A stretch of DNA of 6,935 bases, taken from Accumulibacter sp. (GTDB taxonomy: Bacteria > Pseudomonadota > Gammaproteobacteria > Burkholderiales > Rhodocyclaceae). The position numbers and the translations under genes were made by a program. The stretch spans positions 1 through 6,935 of the forward strand of contig JAISNE010000197.1 of NCBI GenBank assembly GCA_031276375.1, in the 5' to 3' direction. The notes below the pieces were generated by a model. It saw only the letters and a program-made list of their open reading frames with translations. It was not told the origin of the DNA and ran no database searches. Below are positions 1 to 5,986 of the stretch, piece by piece (position 1 is the stretch's first letter; every line of letters starts with the position of its first letter).

Positions 1-1
1 G

Positions 2-10
2 TGCTAGAAT
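2..10 (+). promoter_or_regulatory. Extended -10 promoter element for tRNA-Ser
   Basis: TGCTAGAAT is an extended -10 (TGn followed by TAGAAT, 5 of 6 matches to TATAAT). It is followed by a GC-rich stretch (ccgccgc), as is common at stringently controlled stable-RNA promoters. The tRNA begins 12 bases after the -10, leaving room for a short 5' leader. The -35 box would lie outside the window, so this is a partial promoter call. Confidence 0.45.
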
Positions 11-22
11 CCGCCGCTTGTC

Positions 23-112
23 GGAGAGGTGGCAGAGTGGTCGATTGTACCTGACTCGAAATCAGGCGATGTCATACGGCATCCGAGGGTTCGAATCCCT
101 CCCTCTCCGCCA
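23..112 (+). tRNA. tRNA-Ser (anticodon CGA)
   Basis: The acceptor arm GGAGAGG (23-29) pairs with CCTCTCC (102-108), followed by discriminator G109 and an encoded CCA (110-112). The anticodon stem CCTGA/TCAGG encloses the loop CTCGAAA, giving anticodon CGA, which reads the serine codon UCG. A long variable arm (class II) lies between the anticodon arm and the T arm GAGGGTTCGAATCCCTC, as expected for serine. The gene appears intact. No integrase gene or duplicated tRNA 3' end is visible nearby, so there is no sign that it is used as an attachment site here. Confidence 0.97.
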
Positions 113-184
113 GATGCGCATCGCAAGGGTTCGCGGGGTTTCGCCATCTGGCTGGCTGGCCGGCCAGTCCAAGAACAGGCGTAT

Positions 185-190
185 AGGGAG
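185..190 (+). promoter_or_regulatory. Ribosome binding site of the symporter gene
   Basis: AGGGAG lies 5 bases before the ATG at 196. This favours ATG 196 over the upstream in-frame GTG at 190, which overlaps this Shine-Dalgarno sequence and has none of its own. Confidence 0.6.
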
Positions 191-195
191 TGGTC

Positions 196-1593
196 ATGTC
201 GGAATCATTCGGTAGTTTGATAAACACCATCAATGGCGTCGTCTGGGGACCTTACGTATTGATCCCCTTGCTGTTGATCGTCGGGGTGGTGATGACCGTC
301 GGTCTTCGTTTTATGTCCTGGCGAAAAATACCCCATGCTTTCGCCGTGATGTGGCGGGGGCGCCATAGCGATCCCGAGCACAAGGGCGAACTGACGTCCT
401 TCCGCGCGCTGATGACTTCGCTGGCGGCCACGATCGGCACCGGCAATATCGTCGGCGTGGCGACCGCCATTCTCTTGGGCGGACCGGGGGCGATGTTCTG
501 GATGTGGGTGACGGGCGTCCTGGGGATGGCCACCAAGTTCTGCGAAGCCACGCTGGCGGTCAAGTACCGCGAAGTGACGCCGGACGGCAAGTTCGTCGGC
601 GGGCCGATGTACTACATCAAGAATGGCTTGGGGGCGAACTGGAAATGGATGGCGCCCCTGTTCGCCGTCTTCGGGACGGTGGCCTCCTTCGGCGCCGGCA
701 ACCTGGCTCAGGCCAACGCGATCACGGCGAACGTTATCCATCTGGCGAGCATTTACGATTTGGCCCTTGAGCCGTGGATCGTCGCCATCGTGCTGCTGGT
801 TCTGACGAGCGCGGTGCTGCTCGGCGGTTTGCGGCGTATCGGCGCGGTCGCGGGCACGCTGGTGCCGGTGATGGCGGTGATCTACGTGAGCGGCGGGCTG
901 ATCGTGCTGGGCGCCAACTTCGACAAGGTGCCGGGCGCGTTCGTTCTGATTTTCGACTGCGCGTTCAACGGCCACGCGGCCGTCGGCGGCTTCGCCGGAG
1001 CAACCGTCGCGGCGGCGATGCGCTTCGGGATGGCGCGCGGCATGCTCTCCAATGAAGCCGGCATCGGCAGCGCGGCGATCGCGCACGCCACGGCCATCAC
1101 CGACAATCCGGTCAAGCAGGGCCTGCTGGGAATGATCGACCCCTTCCTCGATACGATCGTCATTTGCACGATGACCGCGATGGTGATCCTCGTTTCCGGA
1201 CAGTGGATGGTCCCCGGCATCGGCGAAGCCGGCGCCGGCACGCTGACCTCCTGGGCGTTTGCCGTCGCCATGGGCAGATTCGGTTCCTGGCTGGTCACCA
1301 TCGGCCTGCTGCTGTTCGCCTTTTCCACCATCCTCGGGTGGTGCGCCTATGGCGAACGCTGCGTGATATATCTGTTCGGCCACAATGCCGCGCTGCCCTT
1401 CCGCATCGTCTTCACCCTCGTCGTTCCGATTGGGGCGCTCGCCAAGCTGCGTCTGATATGGCTTCTCTCCGATATGTTCAACGGCCTGATGGCGATTCCC
1501 AACCTCATCGCCCTGCTGCTCTTGAGTCCGATCGTGTTCAAGCTGGCGCGGGAATATTTCAGCGAGCGGAATGAACCTGGCAAGAGCGGTTGA
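196..1593 (+). CDS. AGCS-family sodium:alanine/glycine symporter
   Basis: This 465-residue integral inner-membrane protein belongs to the alanine/glycine:cation symporter family (AGCS, TC 2.A.25), which imports small neutral amino acids with sodium. Family signatures are clear: ATIGTGNIVGVATAI at residues 79-93, GGPMYYI at 135-141, the hallmark SNEAGIGSAAIAHA at 285-298, and FSTILGWCAYGERC near 376-389. Many hydrophobic segments run the whole length (for example 18-38, 195-215, 220-240, 318-334, 364-382, 401-415, 431-450). The length is normal for the family and nothing is truncated. The gene follows the tRNA by 83 bases and ends in a strong terminator, so it is probably a single-gene unit. 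It could be transcribed from the tRNA promoter or from its own; no convincing separate promoter was seen. Alanine or glycine is the family-level substrate guess; the sequence does not settle it. Confidence 0.93.
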   Translation: MSESFGSLINTINGVVWGPYVLIPLLLIVGVVMTVGLRFMSWRKIPHAFAVMWRGRHSDPEHKGELTSFRALMTSLAATIGTGNIVGVATAILLGGPGAMFWMWVTGVLGMATKFCEATLAVKYREVTPDGKFVGGPMYYIKNGLGANWKWMAPLFAVFGTVASFGAGNLAQANAITANVIHLASIYDLALEPWIVAIVLLVLTSAVLLGGLRRIGAVAGTLVPVMAVIYVSGGLIVLGANFDKVPGAFVLIFDCAFNGHAAVGGFAGATVAAAMRFGMARGMLSNEAGIGSAAIAHATAITDNPVKQGLLGMIDPFLDTIVICTMTAMVILVSGQWMVPGIGEAGAGTLTSWAFAVAMGRFGSWLVTIGLLLFAFSTILGWCAYGERCVIYLFGHNAALPFRIVFTLVVPIGALAKLRLIWLLSDMFNGLMAIPNLIALLLLSPIVFKLAREYFSERNEPGKSG

Positions 1594-1618
1594 GCGCGGT
1601 GGACGCGGGAAAAGACGG

Positions 1619-1647
1619 AAAGCCGGGGGAAATCCCCGGCTTTTTTT
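1619..1647 (+). terminator. Rho-independent terminator after the symporter gene
   Basis: AGCCGGGG (1621-1628) pairs perfectly with CCCCGGCT (1634-1641) around the 5-base loop GAAAT. A run of seven T (1641-1647) follows, with further T nearby. The flanking A residues at 1619-1620 can extend the stem into the T tract. It begins 25 bases after the symporter stop and is a textbook intrinsic terminator for the + strand. Confidence 0.92.
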
Positions 1648-1715
1648 GCTTTTCCGGTCGGAATCCTGGTTCAGTCGACGGGCGCCATGAGCCGAAGCCG
1701 CCGCGCGGGAAAAAA

Positions 1716-1797
1716 CCGGCGGGACGCCCGCGCTCCATTTTCTCCTTGGCGCGAAAAACCGGGAGCGCGAGCGTCCCGCCCGCTTCGTGGGAATCAC
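1716..1797 (-). repeat. Dispersed hairpin repeat, copy A
   Basis: The arms 1718-1736 and 1762-1780 are reverse complements at 18 of 19 positions, separated by a 25-base loop. Read on the minus strand, the unit begins TCCCACGAAGCGGGCG, continues through GACGCTCGCGCTCCCG, and carries a GGCGCG-type motif in the loop. The same unit with few differences is present at 4141-4212 on the plus strand. The pair is therefore a dispersed palindromic repeat (REP/MITE-like, no coding capacity), inserted here in opposite orientation to copy B. The family name is unknown to me. Confidence 0.8.
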
Positions 1798-1989
1798 TTT
1801 CTTGCGGGCGCGCGATAATGAACCGCGCCTGGAATAGCGGATGTTCGCGGCTCGTCAAATTTGCTTTCGATGTTCACCGCGCCCAGACCGGCATCCCGTT
1901 CCGTCCAGCCGCATCCCGTGCCGTGGCTGGCCTTTATTCCGGATACAAGGTATCTTGTGGAATCCGTCGGCCTTTGGCTGTCGGCGGAC
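1798..1989. other. Intergenic stretch without a recognisable gene
   Basis: No reading frame here resembles a known protein. The only visible structure is a small hairpin, ACAAG (1945-1949) pairing with CTTGT (1954-1958) around GTAT. No convincing -35/-10 pair for the gene at 2040 could be assigned. Confidence 0.4.
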
Positions 1990-2009
1990 GCGGCAGTCAA
2001 ATCTGCCGC
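1990..2009 (+). other. Hairpin in the leader of the glycerophosphotransferase-like gene
   Basis: GCGGCAG (1990-1996) pairs perfectly with CTGCCGC (2003-2009) around a 6-base loop. It sits 16 bases upstream of the GGAG that precedes the ATG at 2040. No T tract follows, so it is not an intrinsic terminator. It could be a 5' leader structure, an operator-type dyad, or chance in GC-rich DNA. Confidence 0.45.
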
Positions 2010-2039
2010 GGGTCGATCCTGAACTGGAGCGGACAGTAA

Positions 2040-3632
2040 ATGCGAAAACATCACCAAAAACAATTATTGGGGCTTATTCAAACGCTGGGCGAAGCGCACG
2101 CCGAGGCCGAGCGTCTGTTTTCCGCAAAAAAAACGGAGATCGCGCTGGGGCTTCTGTCTCATTGCCGGAAAAACGCATCCCGGATCGGCAGCATCATTGA
2201 AGAGCTCGAAGGTGAAGGAACCAGAACCGTGGTTCATCTGGAAGAATACGGCGAGATTCTTCATCGCATCGACGTTGATACAATTCATGAGGGAAACGAC
2301 TCCGGTTTTTTCGAACAGCTTGATAAACAACTCCTCATTATCGAAAACAGCGTCAGAACCGATCTCAAGCCGAACAGAATCGAGATGGTGTTTCTGCCAT
2401 ACAAGGTGAGCATGTGGGACTCGATGGAATCCGTCTGGCGGGCGGCGAACGCGGACCCGGACTGCGACGCCCATGTGATTCCGCTTCCGTATTACGACAG
2501 ACGGCCAGACGGCACGTTCGGGCAGATGCACTGCGAGGGCGGCGAATTTCCGGAGGATGTGCCAATCATTGACTGGCAAAAATACAACTTCGCGGAAAGG
2601 CGTCCCGACGTTATCGTTATCCATTCCCCCTACGATGACAATAATCATGTAAAAAGCGTCCATCCTGATTTTTACAGCAAACAATTGAAGGAATTCACGG
2701 ATTTGCTCGTGTATATCCCCTATTTTGTCTGTCTGGGCAATATTTCGGAGCGATTCGTTGCCTGCACAGGCACCCTACACGCCGACAAGGTCGTCGTACA
2801 GTCAGACAGAATCAGGGACACCTATATTCGTGTATTCAGGGAAATCGAAAAAAGGAATAACTGCCCTGGTGGATTTGGAAATCTCGAAGAAAAATTCATC
2901 GCGCTGGGTTCGCCCAAGTTTGACAAGGTAATCGACACGAAGCGCGAGGATTGCAAAATTCCCGATGCGTGGCGGAAACTGATTGAAAAACCGGACGGCA
3001 CACGGAAAAAAGTCGTTCTGTACAACACCTGCATCGAAGTATTGCTCGAAGGCAACGAAAAAGTACTGCATAAATTACGCCGTGTTTTTGACTGCTTCAG
3101 GGAGAGAGACGACGTTGTCCTGCTGTGGCGGCCGCATCCGATGAGCGCGGCGACTTATGAATCCATGCGTCCGCAATTGTACGGCGAATATCAGGATATT
3201 GTCGCGGAATACAGGCGGCAAGGCTTTGGCATTTATGACGATACCGCCGATCCGCACCGGGCAATCGCCGTGTCCGATGCCTATTATGGAGATGCCTGGA
3301 GTTCGTTGCAGGTCATGTTTACATATACCGGCAAGCCAGTACTCATGCAGAATTTTGGCGTTCTTCCGGAAAACAAGAGTGAAATTTCTCTTTCAAAGAA
3401 TGCCGATATTTGCAATACAATGATCGATTGCGCCTTTGGGGAAACAAGCGCCGAATTCCTGGATGCTTTTTTACGCTATGTCACGCAGGACGATGATTCC
3501 GGAAAAGCCGTTGCCTTGCATGATAAACAAATCGAAGTTGTCAGGAAAACGAATGCAAACGTGGATGGCACATCCGGCGCCGCCATATTTTCATTCTGCA
3601 AAAAAGCGGCGCAAGCGGGGAGAGGGGAGTGA
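2040..3632 (+). CDS. CDP-glycerol glycerophosphotransferase-like protein (TagB/TagF-like)
   Basis: This 530-residue predicted soluble protein resembles the CDP-glycerol:poly(glycerophosphate) glycerophosphotransferase family (GT-B fold), which transfers polyol phosphates onto surface polymers. The visible C-terminal signatures are LGSPKFDKV (289-297), WRPHP (363-367), VSDAYYGDAWSS (411-422) and TGKPVL (430-435), matching in order the TagF-type GxPRxD, RxHP, SD..xxDxSS and GKPV motifs. Residues 1-60 are charged and helix-prone, with no signal peptide or membrane segment. GGAG at 2026-2029 precedes the ATG by 10 bases. The coding sequence is visibly AT-richer than the symporter and ccm genes, with A/T-ending codons and A runs, suggesting lateral acquisition. 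A broken glycan-type gene follows directly. The donor and acceptor substrates are unknown; the fold call is stronger than the specific activity. Confidence 0.72.
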   Translation: MRKHHQKQLLGLIQTLGEAHAEAERLFSAKKTEIALGLLSHCRKNASRIGSIIEELEGEGTRTVVHLEEYGEILHRIDVDTIHEGNDSGFFEQLDKQLLIIENSVRTDLKPNRIEMVFLPYKVSMWDSMESVWRAANADPDCDAHVIPLPYYDRRPDGTFGQMHCEGGEFPEDVPIIDWQKYNFAERRPDVIVIHSPYDDNNHVKSVHPDFYSKQLKEFTDLLVYIPYFVCLGNISERFVACTGTLHADKVVVQSDRIRDTYIRVFREIEKRNNCPGGFGNLEEKFIALGSPKFDKVIDTKREDCKIPDAWRKLIEKPDGTRKKVVLYNTCIEVLLEGNEKVLHKLRRVFDCFRERDDVVLLWRPHPMSAATYESMRPQLYGEYQDIVAEYRRQGFGIYDDTADPHRAIAVSDAYYGDAWSSLQVMFTYTGKPVLMQNFGVLPENKSEISLSKNADICNTMIDCAFGETSAEFLDAFLRYVTQDDDSGKAVALHDKQIEVVRKTNANVDGTSGAAIFSFCKKAAQAGRGE

Positions 3633-3952
3633 GATAAACACTTTTGGGAACGAATCGCGGACGAACATTCGGCGCAAGGCTATACCGTCTACACATGCCG
3701 CTCGCACAAATGCCCGCTGCCGTGGAGCACGCCGGTACGTTCATCGGCATACGCAACGGACTGCGCGATGTGCTGTTTACCGCGAACTGCCGCAAGACCG
3801 TCGTTTTCCCGAACGGCCATTACAGCACCACGCCACACAATGTCGCCGAATTCTTCGCGTTGCCAGGTTGGGAAAGTATTGTTTATGAGGACCGACAGCC
3901 ATTCGTGCGAGATCAAGAAATAGTCGGGGACAGAGCAAGATTAAATTTGTGA
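3633..3952 (+). pseudogene. Remnant of a surface-glycan (glycosyltransferase-like) gene
   Basis: Two pieces of what looks like one protein are visible in different frames. Straight after the TGA of the preceding gene, and in its frame, the DNA reads DKHFWERIADEHSAQGYTVYT (split: DKHFWERIAD, then EHSAQGYTVYT; 3633-3695). From 3695, in another frame, it reads MPLAQMPAAVEHAGTFIG, then IRNGLRDVLF, KTVVFPNGHYS and WESIVYED to about 3892, followed by an unrelated-looking tail to the stop at 3950. The pattern 'FWE..A....GYTVYT', then 'AG.FIGIR.GL.DVL', then 'K.V..P' recalls the C-terminal nucleotide-sugar-binding half of glycan-locus transferases. The N-terminal half is missing, and a deletion or frameshift joins the pieces near 3693-3697. 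An alternative is a short real protein starting at 3695, but no ribosome binding site supports it. Confidence 0.6.
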
Positions 3953-4137
3953 CAGTCTTTAAAGTATCGCCTTTCCTCCCTTGTTTCCCCCGGCGATAAC
4001 GGCATCCACTTTCGACGCAAACCGCTTCACCTTGAATCATGCCAAGTTGCGCTCAATGGGCCGTTGATACGCAAGTCTGACGTGTCAAGCTTTCGGCCAT
4101 TTCCAGGCGTATCACGATGGTTTGACTACACTTTGGA
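3953..4137. other. Intergenic stretch without a supported gene
   Basis: No frame on either strand gives a recognisable protein. GGGGACAG (3928-3935) and TGTGACAG (3948-3955) bracket an AT-rich segment that resembles debris of a REP- or transposon-end sequence, but this is only an impression. The stretch separates the plus-strand remnant from the convergent ccm genes. Confidence 0.3.
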
Positions 4138-4140
4138 TAA

Positions 4141-4212
4141 GTCCCACGAAGCGGGCGAGACGCCCGCGCTCCCGGGTTTTGGCGCGAGAGAGCGGAGCGC
4201 GGACGTCCCGCC
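4141..4212 (+). repeat. Dispersed hairpin repeat, copy B
   Basis: Arms 4154-4172 and 4194-4212 are reverse complements at 17 of 19 positions. The unit starts TCCCACGAAGCGGGCG and matches the minus strand of copy A (1716-1797) closely through both arms and part of the loop, including the GGCGCG motif. It lies 52 bases beyond the stop of ccmE, so on the minus strand its hairpin could also help end ccm transcription. It has no coding capacity. Confidence 0.8.
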
Positions 4213-4264
4213 CGCCATGCGAGCCGCAAGCTCGCGCACCGCCGTCTCTTTCATTTTCCGCCGT

Positions 4265-4753
4265 TCACTTGACGATCACCGTTTTCGCCGTGGCCTCGAT
4301 CGCCGCCTTCCTGGCTTGCGCCCGTTCATGCGCGCCGCCGACCGCCTGTTCGACTTCCGGCGGCAGGTAGTTTTCGTCGTGCTTGGCCAGCACCTCGGTG
4401 GCGGCGAAAACGCCGTCTTCGCCGAGGCGGCCCTGGATCACGGCGCCTTTGCCTTCGCCGAAGAGGTCGGGCAGGAGGCCCTTGTAGCGCACCGCCAGTT
4501 CCTTTTCCGTGTCGGTCACCACGAAGCGCAGCGTGACGCCGTCGGCTTCGCGCCGGACGGACGCTTCCTTGACCAGGCCGCCGACGCGGAATATCCGGTC
4601 TTTCGGCGCCGCGCCGGCGGCTACCTCGGTCGGGGAGAAAAAAAAGACGAGATTGCCGCGGATGGCGTTGAACACCAGCGCCGCGATGAGACCGAGCACG
4701 GTCAGGCCGGCCAGGATCAGCAGCAGGCGCTGGCGGCGGGGCGGCATCTCCAT
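4265..4753 (-). CDS. ccmE: Cytochrome c maturation haem chaperone CcmE
   Basis: This 162-residue periplasmic, membrane-anchored haem chaperone accepts haem from CcmC and passes it to the CcmF lyase complex in System I. An N-terminal signal-anchor helix (about residues 9-30) follows the basic PPRRQR. The OB-fold beta domain follows (for example [12 protein letters not shown] near 55-66). The diagnostic haem-attachment motif [13 protein letters not shown] is intact, with the covalent haem ligand at His125 and the partner Tyr129. The length is normal. ATG 4753 overlaps the ccmD stop by one base (TGATG), indicating translational coupling, with AAGG seven bases upstream on the minus strand. GTG 4756 and ATG 4747 are alternative starts. 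No ccmF follows downstream; instead there is repeat copy B. Confidence 0.95.
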   Translation of the reverse strand: MEMPPRRQRLLLILAGLTVLGLIAALVFNAIRGNLVFFFSPTEVAAGAAPKDRIFRVGGLVKEASVRREADGVTLRFVVTDTEKELAVRYKGLLPDLFGEGKGAVIQGRLGEDGVFAATEVLAKHDENYLPPEVEQAVGGAHERAQARKAAIEATAKTVIVK

Positions 4754-4977
4754 CACGGACCTTCCCCGGACGTCGCGGCGCCGTCACCGGAACCGGGGCT
4801 GTCGTCGAGCGCTTCGGCGCGGTACTGGCGGCGCAGACGCTCCAGCAGGCGTTTGCGTTCGCGCGCCAGGAGGAGCGGTTCCAGGATCATCGCCGCCGCC
4901 ATGACGGCGAACGATCCCCAGACGTACAGGCCGTGATTGCCCATGGCCAGAAATTCGGACAGGCTGTTCCAATGCAT
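4753..4977 (-). CDS. ccmD: Haem exporter protein CcmD
   Basis: This 74-residue small inner-membrane protein stabilises the CcmC-CcmE complex and promotes release of haem-loaded CcmE. It shows the CcmD layout: [20 protein letters not shown], one transmembrane helix at about residues 16-38, then a strongly basic cytoplasmic helix ([15 protein letters not shown]). The start is set at ATG 4977 because the family begins this way; the further in-frame TTG at 5004 would add nine atypical residues. The C-terminal tail ([17 protein letters not shown]) is a low-complexity extension longer than in many homologues. The stop overlaps the ccmE ATG. Confidence 0.9.
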   Translation of the reverse strand: MHWNSLSEFLAMGNHGLYVWGSFAVMAAAMILEPLLLARERKRLLERLRRQYRAEALDDSPGSGDGAATSGEGP

Positions 4978-5002
4978 TTTTCCGGTGAAAGGTGAAGCGC
5001 GC

Positions 5003-5040
5003 AAGAGGAGCGGCGGCGCCGGGCACGGCGCCCTCCTCTT
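5003..5040 (-). other. Hairpin in the ccmC-ccmD intergenic gap
   Basis: AAGAGGAG (5003-5010) pairs perfectly with CTCCTCTT (5033-5040), and GGCGCC (5015-5020) pairs inside with GGCGCC (5027-5032), leaving a small bulge. It occupies most of the 70-base gap between the ccmC stop and the ccmD start. No T tract follows on the minus strand, so attenuation or mRNA stabilisation between the two genes is more likely than termination. The role is inferred only. Confidence 0.6.
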
Positions 5041-5047
5041 CCGTGGC

Positions 5048-5797
5048 TCACGTTCCGTTCCTCCTTTCGTTCGGCAAACCCAGTTCTTCCCGCACCCAGG
5101 ACGCGTCCTTCTCGCGTTCGAGCATGATCCGGCGCGCGCGCATCAGCGACACGGCGGCGGCGTACATCGAGCAGGCCAGCGCGCACAGCAGTATCCCCCA
5201 GAACATGCTCGCGGCCATCGACGATCCGCCCAGCCTGACCGACGGACCCTGATGCAGGGTGTTCCACCATTGCACCGAGAAATAGATGATCGGGATATTC
5301 ACCACGCCGACCAGCGCCAGGATGGCGCCGGCCCTGTCCGCGCGGCGCGGATCGTCGATCGCCGATTGCAGGGCGATGAACCCGGCGTAGAGGAAGAGCA
5401 GGATCAGTTCGGAAACGAGGCGCGCGTCTCCCCACACCCACCAGGTTCCCCACATCGGTTTTCCCCACAGCGCGCCGGTCCACAGCGAGAGAAAAGTGAA
5501 CAGCGCGCCGGTCGGCGCCAGCGCCCGCGCCATCGTGCCCGACAGGCGGAAGCCGAACGCCAGCCCGAGTCCCGCCCAGAACGCCATCGCCAGATAGAGG
5601 AACATCGACATCCACGAGACCGGCACGTGCAGAAAGATGATGCGATACCCTTCGCCCTGCCGCGCGTCGACCGGCGCGATGAAAAAACCAACGGCCAGAC
5701 CGGCGATCCCGAAAACCGCGGCCAGCGCCCAGAACCACGGAATCATCCGCCCGGCCAGCAGGTAGACGGCCCGCGGAGTGGGAAGGGTTGGGGGCAT
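5048..5797 (-). CDS. ccmC: Haem transporter/handling protein CcmC
   Basis: This 249-residue inner-membrane protein of the haem-handling family presents haem in its periplasmic WWD domain and attaches it to CcmE. Six hydrophobic segments are seen (about 18-40, 60-80, 92-110, 126-145, 157-175, 197-217). The two conserved axial haem ligands are present: His57 in FLHVPVSW and His182 in WWNTLHQG. The tryptophan-rich motif reads WGTWWVWGDARL (116-127), carrying an extra glycine compared with the usual WWVWDARL. ATG 5797 is chosen because it gives the normal family start (LAGRMIPW near residues 15-21). The longer frame from 5875 only translates repeat DNA. No good ribosome binding site precedes ATG 5797; a dispersed repeat starts seven bases upstream. 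ccmA and ccmB are not found upstream. Confidence 0.94.
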   Translation of the reverse strand: MPPTLPTPRAVYLLAGRMIPWFWALAAVFGIAGLAVGFFIAPVDARQGEGYRIIFLHVPVSWMSMFLYLAMAFWAGLGLAFGFRLSGTMARALAPTGALFTFLSLWTGALWGKPMWGTWWVWGDARLVSELILLFLYAGFIALQSAIDDPRRADRAGAILALVGVVNIPIIYFSVQWWNTLHQGPSVRLGGSSMAASMFWGILLCALACSMYAAAVSLMRARRIMLEREKDASWVREELGLPNERRNGT

Positions 5798-5803
5798 GGT
5801 GGT

Positions 5804-5892
5804 CGGAGGACTGAGGACAGAAGACAGAGGACAGTCAGTTACCGGGCGCTTCGCGCCCGCGAATATCACTGTCATTTATCCTCTGTCCTCCG
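5804..5892 (+). repeat. TIR-bearing dispersed repeat, copy 1
   Basis: The ends are an 8-base inverted repeat, CGGAGGAC (5804-5811) and GTCCTCCG (5885-5892), with further GAGGACAG/CTGTCCTC-type short repeats next to them. The centre is GTCAGTTACCGGGCGC-TTC-GCGCCCGCG, a tight hairpin, followed by ATATCACTGTC. A related copy lies in opposite orientation at 5987-6029. It looks like a small non-autonomous palindromic element. It sits just upstream of the ccmC start codon and supplies that gene's leader. Confidence 0.75.
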
Positions 5893-5896
5893 CTCA

Positions 5897-5916
5897 GGCA
5901 CGGGCGTGGATTGAAG
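5897..5916 (+). repeat. Orphan CRISPR-repeat-like 3' end (single copy)
   Basis: GGCACGGGCGTGGATTGAAG resembles the 3' half of type I-C CRISPR repeats, which commonly end in ...CGGGCGTGGATTGAAAC. Only one copy is present: no second repeat occurs at a spacer-length distance on either side, and no cas gene is in the window. It may be a decayed array end, a solitary repeat, or a chance match. It is not called a CRISPR array. Confidence 0.35.
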
Positions 5917-5986
5917 TATCGAGAATTTGTCGTTGCCATTTGCTTATTCCGTTTTCCCGGACTCATTCCAGGTTGCCTTGACAGAA

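Noticed and set aside
113..189. 12-base palindrome CTGGCCGGCCAG (156-167) as a terminator or operator
   Set aside because: It is perfect but short, lacks a T tract, and consists only of common GC-rich words; no function can be supported.
23..189. tRNA-Ser as an integration site for a genomic island
   Set aside because: No integrase, no duplicated tRNA 3' segment and a housekeeping-type symporter follow; nothing supports an attachment site.
205..1797. A 530-codon open frame on the minus strand opposite the symporter
   Set aside because: It is antisense to a clear AGCS gene, and its translation is rich in Arg, His, Gln and Asp with no family resemblance. This is typical of a shadow frame in GC-rich DNA.
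3956..4035. Short minus-strand frame reading VKRFASKVDAVIAGGNKGGKAIL
   Set aside because: Only 23 codons from a GTG, with weak signals and no recognised family. It may be debris, but no gene can be supported.
4753..5004. Longer CcmD starting at TTG 5004
   Set aside because: The added residues RASPFTGK do not match the CcmD start, whereas MHWNSLSEF from ATG 4977 does.
5798..5875. N-terminal extension of CcmC to ATG 5875
   Set aside because: The extra 26 residues are encoded by a dispersed repeat, and the family start matches ATG 5797.
4064..5914. Two long plus-strand open frames (4064-4936 and 4937-5914)
   Set aside because: They lie opposite ccmE, ccmD and ccmC, are low-complexity Arg/Gly/Ala-rich translations, and have no recognisable domains.
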